Below are positions 25,853-36,241 of a stretch of 36,241 bases of DNA, piece after piece. Both the position numbers and the translations under genes were made by a program. The DNA is taken from the NCBI GenBank assembly GCA_035690485.1, contig DASSKL010000030.1, positions 1 to 36,241 on the forward strand, in the 5' to 3' direction. The stretch comes from Mycobacteriales bacterium (GTDB lineage: Bacteria; Actinomycetota; Actinomycetes; JAFAQI01; DASSKL01). The stretch's first letter is position 1; each line of letters begins with the position of its first letter. The notes under the pieces are model-generated. The model was not told the DNA's origin and made no database searches. It worked only from the letters and a program-made list of their open reading frames with translations.

Positions 25853-26252
25853 CCGCGAGGCGGCCGCCGTCGCACCGGGTGTCCTCCCGGCGAGACGGGC
25901 GCCGGCCTCTGGCGGGGAGCCGGGCGGAGCGGTTCGTCCGGGTAGGGCGCCGGGACCTGCATTCGCGGCGGGTGCCTCAACACGTTGACGGCGTGCCAGA
26001 TCACGCGGACCAGCATCAGCATGATGCGGTTCCCATCATCGGCGGGCTGCCTGTTCAGCCCGGGCCCGCTGGTTCTTCCCGGCCCTGCGCTGTCGGGCAA
26101 CCGCCGGCAAGGCGACTGTCACCCCTGCGGTCGCCGGGGGTCAGAACCGCTCCGGCGCCCGTGCGCGCAACGCGGCGCCCGTCCGTGCGCTCGAGGGAGG
26201 CTGCGGCGGATCCGCGGGATTCTCCTCGACCCCGCCGGGGTTGGATATCGGT
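25853..26252. other. 400-bp stretch without a convincing gene
   Basis: No tRNA, rRNA, known riboswitch or phage site is seen. A minus-strand frame of 64 codons (25828-26022, starting MLMLVRVIWHAVNVLRHPP) has a weak ribosome binding site (GGGAA) and a basic Pro/Arg-rich tail that runs antisense to the end of icmA. It may be a remnant or a chance frame. A hairpin with seven-base arms, CGGGCTG and CAGCCCG around a six-base loop, lies at 26043-26062. It has no T-tract. Confidence 0.5.
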
Positions 26253-27155
26253 ATGAGCATGCGACCAGGCGACATCAGCCTGCCCGGAGCGGTCGACCTG
26301 TCGGGCTTGCGCAACCGGCCCCAGCCACCGGCGGCCGGGGCGCCGGCGCCCGCGGCCGGCGGCGGCGCGGTCGTCGACGTGACCGAGGCGACGTTCGCGA
26401 CCGAGGTCGTGGAGCGGTCGCAACAGGTGCCCGTGGTGCTCGACTTCTGGGCCTCCTGGTGCGGGCCGTGCCGGCAGCTCAGCCCGGTGCTCGAGAAGCT
26501 CGCGACCGAGAGCGGCGGCGCCTGGGTGCTGGCGAAGATCGACTGCGACGCCAACCCTCGGCTCGCCCAGGCGGCCGGGGTGCAGGGCATCCCGGCGGTC
26601 AAGGCCGTCATCGACGGCGCGATCGTCTCGGAGTTCACCGGCGCGCTGCCCGAGCCGCAGGTCCGCCAGTGGCTCGACGAGGTCATGGCCTTCGCCGGGA
26701 AGCAGGGCGACGGCGCAGCCGCGGACCCGGCCGGTCCGGCGCTGGACCCGGCCTACGACGTCGCGGAGCAGGCCCTCGCTAGCGGTGACGTGGACGCGGC
26801 GCGGGCGGCGTACCAGGAACTCGTCGACCGTGACCCGACGGATGCCCTGGCGAAGACGGCGCTCGCCCGGGTCGACCTGATCGCCCGGGCCCGCGGCTAC
26901 GACCAGCAGGCGGTGCGCAACCGCGCGGCAGACTCACCCGACGACGTCGAGGCGCAGTGCGCGGTCGCCGACCTCGACCTGGCCGTCGGTCACGTCGAGG
27001 ACGCCTTCTCCCGGCTGATCGACGTCGTCCGCCGGGGTCCCGGGGCCGAGCGCGACCGTGCCCGCGCGCACCTGCTGTCGCTCTTCGACATCCTCGAGCC
27101 CGAGGATCCGCGGCTCGCGAAGGCCCGCCGCGACCTCGCGTCCGCGCTGTTCTAG
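26253..27155 (+). CDS. Thioredoxin-TPR protein (YbbN/CnoX-like)
   Basis: This 300-residue protein has a Pro/Ala-rich N-terminus (residues 1-40) and a thioredoxin domain at about 41-150 with the active site WCGPC (69-73). A C-terminal helical repeat region (about 165-300) resembles the tetratricopeptide half of YbbN (EQALASGDVDAARAAYQELVDRDPTD). YbbN/CnoX proteins act as holdases that pass clients to chaperonins under oxidative stress; unlike E. coli YbbN (SQHC), both Cys are kept here. ATG 26253 has only a weak GGA upstream; TTG 26241 and ATG 26259 are in frame. It converges on glgB with 13 bases between stops. Mycobacteria have a thioredoxin gene at this place (Rv1324, from memory). Confidence 0.88.
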   Translation: MSMRPGDISLPGAVDLSGLRNRPQPPAAGAPAPAAGGGAVVDVTEATFATEVVERSQQVPVVLDFWASWCGPCRQLSPVLEKLATESGGAWVLAKIDCDANPRLAQAAGVQGIPAVKAVIDGAIVSEFTGALPEPQVRQWLDEVMAFAGKQGDGAAADPAGPALDPAYDVAEQALASGDVDAARAAYQELVDRDPTDALAKTALARVDLIARARGYDQQAVRNRAADSPDDVEAQCAVADLDLAVGHVEDAFSRLIDVVRRGPGAERDRARAHLLSLFDILEPEDPRLAKARRDLASALF

Positions 27156-27168
27156 CGCCGCGCCGCGC

Positions 27169-29523
27169 TCAGGCGGGTGGGCCCACCAGCCAGAGCGTGC
27201 CGAGGGGCGGCACCCGCAGCGTGGCGGACGCGGGCTGGCCGTGCCAGGGATCCGCGACGGCGCGGACGACGCCCATGTTGCCGACGCCGCTGCCCATGTA
27301 GACGTCGGCGTCGGTGTTGACCGCCTCGATCCAGTCGCCGACGCGGGGCAGCCCCAGCCGGTAGCCCTCGTGCGGCACGGCGGCGAAGTTCGCCACGCAG
27401 GCGAGCACCGACCCGTCGTCGCCCACCCGCAGGAAGGAGAAGACGTTGTTGCCCGCGTCGTTGGCGTCGATCCAGTGGAAGCCCTCCGGCGCGGCGTCCT
27501 GCGACCACAGCGCAGCCGACTCGCGGTAGACCCCGTTGAGGTCGTGGACCAGTGCGTGGATGCCCCTGTGGTCGGGCAGGTCGAGCAGCCACCAGTCGAG
27601 CGAACGGGCCTCGGACCACTCGGCGATCTGGCCGAACTCGCTGCCCATGAAGAGCAGCTGCTTGCCGGGGTGCGCCCACATGTAGGCGAGCATCGCCCGC
27701 AGGTTGGCCAGCTGCTGCCAGCGGTCACCCGGCATCTTCGACAGCAGGGAGCCCTTGCCGTGCACGACCTCGTCGTGCGAGATCGGCAGGATGAAGTTCT
27801 CGGTGAACGCGTAGACCATCGAGAACGTCATCTGGTGGTGGTGGTACTGCCGGTAGATCGGCTCCTTGCTGACGTAGTCCAAGGAGTCGTGCATCCAGCC
27901 CATGTTCCACTTGAAGCCGAAGCCGAGACCGCCCAGGTAGGTAGGCCGTGACACTCCGGGCCACGCGGTCGACTCCTCCGCGACGGTGATGACGCCGGGC
28001 ACCCGCTTGTAGACGGTGGCGTTCATCTCCTGCAGGAACTCGATGGCGTCGAGGTTCTCCCGGCCGCCGAAGCGGTTGGGCACCCACTCGCCGTCCTTGC
28101 GCGAGTAGTCGAGGTAGAGCATCGACGCGACGGCGTCGACCCGCAGCCCGTCGATGTGGAACTTCTCGCACCAGTAGACGGCGTTGGCGACGAGGAAGTT
28201 GCGCACCTCGCGGCGGCCGAAGTTGAAGACGTAGGTGCCCCAGTCGGGGTGCTCGCCCAGCCGCGGGTCGGCGTGCTCGTAGAGCGCCGTGCCGTCGAAG
28301 CGGCCGAGCGACCACTCGTCCTTCGGGAAGTGCGCGGGCACCCAGTCGACCAGCACACCGATGCCGGCCTGGTGCAGCCGGTCGACCAGGTAGCGGAACT
28401 CGTCGGGGGAGCCGAAGCGCGACGTCGGGGCGAAGTAGGACGACACCTGGTAGCCCCACGACCCGCCGAACGGGTGCTCCATCACCGGCAGGAACTCGAC
28501 GTGCGTGAAGCCGGTCTCGATCACGTAGTCGACGAGCTGCTCGGCGAGCTCCTTGTAGGACAGGCCTTGCCGCCAGGACCCGAGGTGGACCTCGTAGATG
28601 CTCACCGCGGACTTCAGCCAGTCGCGTTGCCGCTCCTGGCACCAGTCGCCGTCGCCCCACTCGTAGTCGGAGGTGAAGACGACCGATCCGGTCGCGGGCG
28701 GGTGCTCGGTGTGGAACGCCATCGGGTCGGCCTTCTGCCGCCACTGGCCGTCGGCGCCGAGGATGTCGAACTTGTAGGTCGTGCCGTTGCCGACCCCGGG
28801 TACGAACAGCTCCCACACGCCGCTCGATCCGAGCGTGCGCATCGGGTGCGCGCGGCCGTCCCAGTGGTTGAAGTCGCCGGTGACGCGTACGCCGCGCGCG
28901 CTGGGCGCCCAGACGGCGAACGACGTGCCGGTGATCGGGCCGGCGAGGCTGTCGAACCGGCGCACGTGCGCGCCGAGCACCTCCCACAGCTGCTCGTGGC
29001 GCCCCTCGCCGATGAGGTGCAGGTCGAGCTCGCCGAGGGTCGGCAGGTAGCGGTAGGGGTCGTCCTGCAGGTGCGGGTGGCCGTCGGCGTAGGCCACCTC
29101 GAGCCGGTAGTCGGGGACCTCTGCCATCGGCAGCAGCGCCACCCAGATCCCGGAGTGCTCGTGCTCCATCGGGAAGCGCTGGTCGCCGACGACGACCGTC
29201 ACGCTGTGCGCGCCGTGGCGCAGCGCCCGCACGGTCACGGCGGTGCCGTGCGGGTGCGCGCCGAGGATGCCGTGCGGGTCGTGGTGGACGCCGCCGACGA
29301 GCCGGTCGAGCTCCTCGCGACCGACCGGTCGTGGTCGTGGAGCGTCGGGCGTCGCCGGCTTGGTCGCCGCCGCCTTGGTCGCCGCCGCCTTGGTCGGGGC
29401 TCCCTTCGCAGCGGCGGCCGTCGTCGGGGCGGTCGCCTGCTTCGCGGCGGGGGTTTTCTTCGCCTCGGGGGTCTTCTTCGCGGCAGTCGTCTTCTTCTTC
29501 GCGGGGCGCTGCTCGTCGGCCAT
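27169..29523 (-). CDS. glgB: 1,4-alpha-glucan branching enzyme with a Lys/Ala/Pro-rich N-terminal tail
   Basis: GlgB makes alpha-1,6 branches in alpha-glucan made by GlgE. The 784 residues comprise a basic tail (1 to about 62), two carbohydrate-binding beta domains (about 70-290), the GH13 barrel (about 300-670) and a C-terminal beta domain. The catalytic Asp463 ([10 protein letters not shown]), Glu516 (VAEEST) and Asp584 (ISHDEVVHG) are present. The tail is built of AKK, TKAAA and KTP units like histone H1 and is encoded partly by 15-bp tandem repeats (29360-29389). ATG 29523 has GGTGAG upstream and lies three bases after the mak stop. It is the last gene of the glgE operon. Confidence 0.95.
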   Translation of the reverse strand: MADEQRPAKKKTTAAKKTPEAKKTPAAKQATAPTTAAAAKGAPTKAAATKAAATKPATPDAPRPRPVGREELDRLVGGVHHDPHGILGAHPHGTAVTVRALRHGAHSVTVVVGDQRFPMEHEHSGIWVALLPMAEVPDYRLEVAYADGHPHLQDDPYRYLPTLGELDLHLIGEGRHEQLWEVLGAHVRRFDSLAGPITGTSFAVWAPSARGVRVTGDFNHWDGRAHPMRTLGSSGVWELFVPGVGNGTTYKFDILGADGQWRQKADPMAFHTEHPPATGSVVFTSDYEWGDGDWCQERQRDWLKSAVSIYEVHLGSWRQGLSYKELAEQLVDYVIETGFTHVEFLPVMEHPFGGSWGYQVSSYFAPTSRFGSPDEFRYLVDRLHQAGIGVLVDWVPAHFPKDEWSLGRFDGTALYEHADPRLGEHPDWGTYVFNFGRREVRNFLVANAVYWCEKFHIDGLRVDAVASMLYLDYSRKDGEWVPNRFGGRENLDAIEFLQEMNATVYKRVPGVITVAEESTAWPGVSRPTYLGGLGFGFKWNMGWMHDSLDYVSKEPIYRQYHHHQMTFSMVYAFTENFILPISHDEVVHGKGSLLSKMPGDRWQQLANLRAMLAYMWAHPGKQLLFMGSEFGQIAEWSEARSLDWWLLDLPDHRGIHALVHDLNGVYRESAALWSQDAAPEGFHWIDANDAGNNVFSFLRVGDDGSVLACVANFAAVPHEGYRLGLPRVGDWIEAVNTDADVYMGSGVGNMGVVRAVADPWHGQPASATLRVPPLGTLWLVGPPA
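29360..29395. repeat. 15-bp tandem repeats encoding the TKAAA units of the GlgB tail
   Basis: TTGGTCGCCGCCGCC occurs at 29360-29374 and 29375-29389, followed by a partial third copy (TTGGTC). In the glgB frame each unit reads Gly/Ala-rich codons for AAATK. Copy number could vary between strains without shifting the frame. Confidence 0.8.
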
Positions 29524-29526
29524 CAG

Positions 29527-30879
29527 TCAGCTCACCAGACGCTCGATGGACGCCAGCGGGATCGGGAGCCACAAGGGGCGGTTTCGCGCCTCGTAGACCA
29601 CCTCGTAGACCGCCTTGTCCAGCTCGAACGCCCGGAGCAGCACGGAGTCCGCACGTGGGTCCTCACCGCTGCTCTGGGCGTATCCGTCACAAAACGCATC
29701 TCTGTTGCGCTCTGCCCACTCGACGGCGCGATATTCGAGGCTGGCGCGGCCCGGCAGGTCCGCGAGCAGGTGCCGGGCGGCGTAGTCGAACGATCGCAGC
29801 ATGCCCGCGACGTCGCGCAGCGGGCTCGTCAACGAGCGGCGCTCGGCGAGCGGGCGGGCCGGCTCGCCCTCGAAGTCGAGCAGCACCCAGCCGGCATCGG
29901 TGCGCAGGACCTGCCCGAGGTGGTAGTCGCCGTGGATCCGCTGCAGCAGCACCGGCCGCTCCCAGCGGGCCAGGTCCTCGAACGCCGTACGCAGCCCGGC
30001 AGCATGCACCTCCAGTGCCGGCGCCACCGCGAGTGCGGCGTCGAGCCGTTCGTGCATGTGCTTGGCGAGTGCCGCGATCTCGTCGGCGGCGGCTTCCCGT
30101 GCCGGCAGGGTGTCGCGCATGAGCGCGTGGACCTCGGCGGTCGCCGCGCCCAGCCGCATCGCCTCGGCGGCGAAATCGCCGCCTACCTCGTTGGCGTGCA
30201 GGTCCTCCTCGGCGTAGAGGTCGCGGACGCTCGTGGTGGCCATGGCCCAGCCCTCGGTGGCCGACCGCAGGAACGGCTGCATCATCGCGAGCGTCGTGGG
30301 CTCGCCGTCGAGGTCGCTCTCCATCCAACCGAGCGGCGGCGCGATGTGGCTGCTGCCCGCCTCGGCCAGCGCACGGGTGATCTCGAGATCGGGGTTGATG
30401 CCCGGGCTGACTTTGCGGAACAGCTTGAAGATGTAGTCGTCGCCGAAGACCAGCGACGTGTTGCTTTGCTCGGCCGGCAGCACCCGGCTGCTGGCGCCGG
30501 TCTTGATGTCGGCGTCGGGCATCGTGCGGAAGTGCAGCGGGCCGACGTCGAGTGCGGCCGCGAGGTCGCCGAGGACGTACGCCGTCAGTTCGACGTCGTG
30601 CGCCGCGTCGTACGCCGTCGTGTCGGCGAGGCGTCCGATCACGGCGTGTTCGAGCCGCTGGGGCACCTCGTCGCGCAGACCGACCAACAGCTGGTAGCGC
30701 TCGACGTCCTCGCCGTGGTCGACGGCGACGATGACGTGCTCCAGCGACGGGTCGCCCGGCCGCACGGTGCTGCTGCTCACGATCTGCAGCCCGTGGATCG
30801 GCCGGCCCTTGCCGCCGAACCAGCGCTGCAGGGGCAGCCAGTCACCGAGCACGTCGGTCAACGTCTGCAGCCGCGTCAT
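29527..30879 (-). CDS. mak: Maltokinase (ATP-dependent maltose-1-phosphate synthesis)
   Basis: Maltokinase (Mak, also Pep2) phosphorylates maltose from TreS to maltose-1-phosphate, the substrate of GlgE. The protein has 450 residues. The N-terminal cap (LPLQRWFGGKGRPI) and the kinase-like lobe with HGDYHLGQ (316-323) and the metal-binding DFEGE (335-339) are typical of the aminoglycoside-kinase-like fold. ATG 30879 lies one base after the treS stop and has GAGGAG inside the treS end, so translation is coupled. In some actinobacteria mak is fused to treS; here they are separate. Confidence 0.95.
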   Translation of the reverse strand: MTRLQTLTDVLGDWLPLQRWFGGKGRPIHGLQIVSSSTVRPGDPSLEHVIVAVDHGEDVERYQLLVGLRDEVPQRLEHAVIGRLADTTAYDAAHDVELTAYVLGDLAAALDVGPLHFRTMPDADIKTGASSRVLPAEQSNTSLVFGDDYIFKLFRKVSPGINPDLEITRALAEAGSSHIAPPLGWMESDLDGEPTTLAMMQPFLRSATEGWAMATTSVRDLYAEEDLHANEVGGDFAAEAMRLGAATAEVHALMRDTLPAREAAADEIAALAKHMHERLDAALAVAPALEVHAAGLRTAFEDLARWERPVLLQRIHGDYHLGQVLRTDAGWVLLDFEGEPARPLAERRSLTSPLRDVAGMLRSFDYAARHLLADLPGRASLEYRAVEWAERNRDAFCDGYAQSSGEDPRADSVLLRAFELDKAVYEVVYEARNRPLWLPIPLASIERLVS

Positions 30880-30880
30880 G

Positions 30881-34539
<3,659 letters not shown>

Positions 34540-34546
34540 CGGTGCG

Positions 34547-34552
34547 ACCGTA
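34547..34552 (-). promoter_or_regulatory. -10 hexamer TACGGT, likely leaderless start of the glgE operon
   Basis: On the minus strand TACGGT is followed by seven bases and ATG 34539. It faces away from the glgP promoter in a 77-bp divergent space. Confidence 0.5.
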
Positions 34553-34603
34553 CCCGGGGGCGAGCGAAGCAACGCAACCCCGCGAGTCGACGCGCTCGAT
34601 GGG

Positions 34604-34609
34604 TAACCT
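34604..34609 (+). promoter_or_regulatory. -10 hexamer TAACCT, likely leaderless start of glgP
   Basis: TAACCT is followed by seven bases and GTG 34617. No ribosome binding site is visible. Confidence 0.5.
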
Positions 34610-34616
34610 GCGGCCG

Positions 34617-36241
34617 GTGAAGGCTCTTCGTCGATTCACCGTCCGCGCCGCGCTGCCGGAGCCGCTGCTCCCGCTCGGCGAGCTCGTGACCAACCTGCGC
34701 TGGTCGTGGCACCCCGCCTCACTCGACCTCTTCGAGTCGGTGGACCCCCAGACGTGGGAGGCGGTCGGGCACGACCCGGTCCGGCTGCTCGGCGAGGTGA
34801 GCATCGAGCGGTTCGCCGAACTTGCCCGCGACGACGCGTTCCTCGCCCGGCTGTCGGAGGCGGCCGCCGACCTGCGCCGCTACCTCACCGGCGAGCGGTG
34901 GTACCAGCGCCAGCCCGACGCGCCCGCCTCGATCGCTTACTTCTCGCCGGAGTTCGGCATCACCGAGGTGCTGCCGCAGTACTCCGGCGGGCTGGGCATC
35001 CTCGCCGGCGACCACCTCAAGGCGGCCAGCGACCTGGGCGTACCGATCATCGGCGTCGGCCTGCTCTACGGTTCGGGCTACTTCCGGCAGTCGCTGTCGG
35101 CCGACGGCTGGCAGCTCGAGCACTACCCGTCGCTGGATCCGCAGGGCCTGCCGGTCACGCCGTTGCACGACGCCGATCAGAACCCGGTGCGGGTGTCGCT
35201 GCCGTTGCCCGGGGGCCGCACGCTGCATGCGCAGATCTGGGTGGCCAAGGTCGGCCGCGTGCCGCTGCTGATGCTCGACAGCGACATCGAGGACAACGAC
35301 GACGCCGCCCGCCAGGTCACCGATCGGCTCTACGGCGGCGGGGCCGAGCACCGGCTCGAACAGGAACTGCTGCTCGGCGTCGGCGGCGTGCGGGCCATCC
35401 GCGCCTACTGCCGGGTCACCGGAACGCCGGAACCGCAGGTGTTCCACACCAACGAGGGCCACGCCGGCTTCCTCGGCGTGGAACGCATCCGGGAACTGAC
35501 GGAGTCAGGGGCACTCGGCTTCGACGACGCGCTGCAGGCGGTCCGGGCCGGCACGGTCTTCACGACCCACACCCCCGTGCCCGCGGGCATCGACCGGTTC
35601 GCCCAGGACCTGGTGGCCGAGCACGTGGCGGCGATGTCGCAGCTGCCGGTGGACCGCGTCCTGGAACTCGGCGCCGAGCCGGATCCGGCGATCTTCAACA
35701 TGGCCCACATGGGGCTGCGGCTGGCCCAGCGCGCGAACGGCGTCTCGCTGCTGCACGGCGAGGTGAGCCGGGAGATGTTCGCCGGTCTGTGGCCCGGCTT
35801 CGACCCGGCCGAGGTGCCGATCACCTCGGTCACCAACGGCGTGCACGCGCCGACCTGGATGGCCCGCGAACTGGTCGAGGTCGCCGAGCGCGAGGTCGGC
35901 CCGTCCGCCGTGGCCGAGGGCGGCGGCTGGGCCGCGGTCGACAAGGTCGGCGACGCCGAGCTGTGGCGGCTGCGCGGTGAGCTGCGCGAGCGCCTGGTTC
36001 ACGAGGTCCGCCGCCGGGTGCACAACTCCGGCCTCCAGCGGGGCATGAGCGAGGCCGCGCTCGGCTGGACGTCCGCGGTGTTCGACCCGGCGGTGCTGAC
36101 GATCGGCTTCGCCCGCCGGGTGCCGTCCTACAAGCGGCTGACGCTCATGCTGCGCGACCCCGACCGGCTGCGCGCGCTGCTGCTCGACCCGGAGCGACCG
36201 GCCCAGATCGTGGTGGCCGGCAAGAGCCACCCGGCCGACGA
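34617..36241 (+). CDS. glgP: Alpha-glucan phosphorylase, N-terminal part (cut by window end)
   Basis: GlgP removes glucose-1-phosphate from alpha-glucan ends. About 541 codons are seen without a stop, so the gene runs beyond the window. The actinobacterial-type phosphorylase features are clear: DUF3417-like start (RFTVRAALPEPLLPLGELVTNLRWSWHP split by Pro-rich turns), YFSPEFGITEVLPQYSGGLGILAGDHLK, VFHTNEGHAGFLG, TTHTPVPAGIDRF, SVTNGVHAPTW and GFARRVPSYKR. The PLP-binding lysine region would lie further downstream. GTG 34617 fits the -10 spacing. It is divergent from glgE, which makes the polymer that GlgP degrades. Confidence 0.95.
   Translation, partial: MKALRRFTVRAALPEPLLPLGELVTNLRWSWHPASLDLFESVDPQTWEAVGHDPVRLLGEVSIERFAELARDDAFLARLSEAAADLRRYLTGERWYQRQPDAPASIAYFSPEFGITEVLPQYSGGLGILAGDHLKAASDLGVPIIGVGLLYGSGYFRQSLSADGWQLEHYPSLDPQGLPVTPLHDADQNPVRVSLPLPGGRTLHAQIWVAKVGRVPLLMLDSDIEDNDDAARQVTDRLYGGGAEHRLEQELLLGVGGVRAIRAYCRVTGTPEPQVFHTNEGHAGFLGVERIRELTESGALGFDDALQAVRAGTVFTTHTPVPAGIDRFAQDLVAEHVAAMSQLPVDRVLELGAEPDPAIFNMAHMGLRLAQRANGVSLLHGEVSREMFAGLWPGFDPAEVPITSVTNGVHAPTWMARELVEVAEREVGPSAVAEGGGWAAVDKVGDAELWRLRGELRERLVHEVRRRVHNSGLQRGMSEAALGWTSAVFDPAVLTIGFARRVPSYKRLTLMLRDPDRLRALLLDPERPAQIVVAGKSHPAD

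Overview
This 36.2 kb window is chromosomal DNA from a high-GC actinobacterium (GC roughly 70% by eye). Gene order supports this. The end of the ATP synthase operon (atpG-atpD-atpC) is followed by a DUF2550 protein, a PduO-type cobalamin adenosyltransferase and murA. Then come nucS, the methylmalonyl-CoA epimerase/thiolase/meaB block, a YbbN-type thioredoxin and glgB/mak/treS/glgE with divergent glgP. From memory, Mycobacterium and Streptomyces keep much of this order. NucS, the GlgE pathway, a DUF222-HNH (13E12-type) protein with an actinobacterial SOS box, and a MeaA-type mutase all fit Actinomycetia. I cannot name a genus.

Layout. 1-3086: F1 ATP synthase genes and a DUF2550 membrane protein (+). 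3083-5219: PduO adenosyltransferase, then a SigE-type ECF sigma factor with a membrane-anchored partner (-). 5375-9473: murA, a small membrane protein (-), a STAS protein and ethylmalonyl-CoA mutase (meaA). 9424-16357: accessory stretch with a tiny reverse gene, the SOS-box HNH protein, a methyltransferase behind a 22-copy hexanucleotide array, a ketopantoate reductase-like protein, a large secreted hydrolase and a second methyltransferase. 16371-18875: nucS, a small zinc-site protein and two alpha/beta hydrolases. 18959-22306: DivIVA-type coiled-coil protein and epimerase (-), divergent from thiolase and meaB (+). 22316-25852: MerR regulator (-), divergent from an AurF-like diiron oxygenase, then icmA. 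25853-26252: no convincing gene. 26253-27155: thioredoxin-TPR protein. 27169-34539: glgE-treS-mak-glgB operon (-). 34617-end: glgP (+, cut off by the window).

Two metabolic themes stand out. The first is B12-dependent acyl-CoA chemistry: adenosyltransferase (cofactor supply), MeaA, the IcmA large subunit, the MeaB G-protein chaperone, methylmalonyl-CoA epimerase and an acetoacetyl-CoA thiolase. The second is the complete GlgE route from trehalose to branched alpha-glucan: TreS makes maltose, Mak makes maltose-1-phosphate, GlgE polymerises it, GlgB branches the product and GlgP degrades it.

The most notable sequence-level signals are these. Eight genes have a TANNNT hexamer exactly 6-7 bases before the start codon, suggesting leaderless mRNAs. 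A 132-bp array consists of 22 perfect GRGGYC units. Two five-codon mini-ORFs lie between two genes, linked by TGATG stop-start overlaps. A perfect SOS box precedes the HNH gene. A perfect 8-4-8 palindrome lies between merR and the diiron oxygenase. MurA carries Asp where the fosfomycin-target Cys normally is. IcmA carries the Phe80/Gln198 specificity pair. GlgB has a histone H1-like Lys/Ala/Pro tail.
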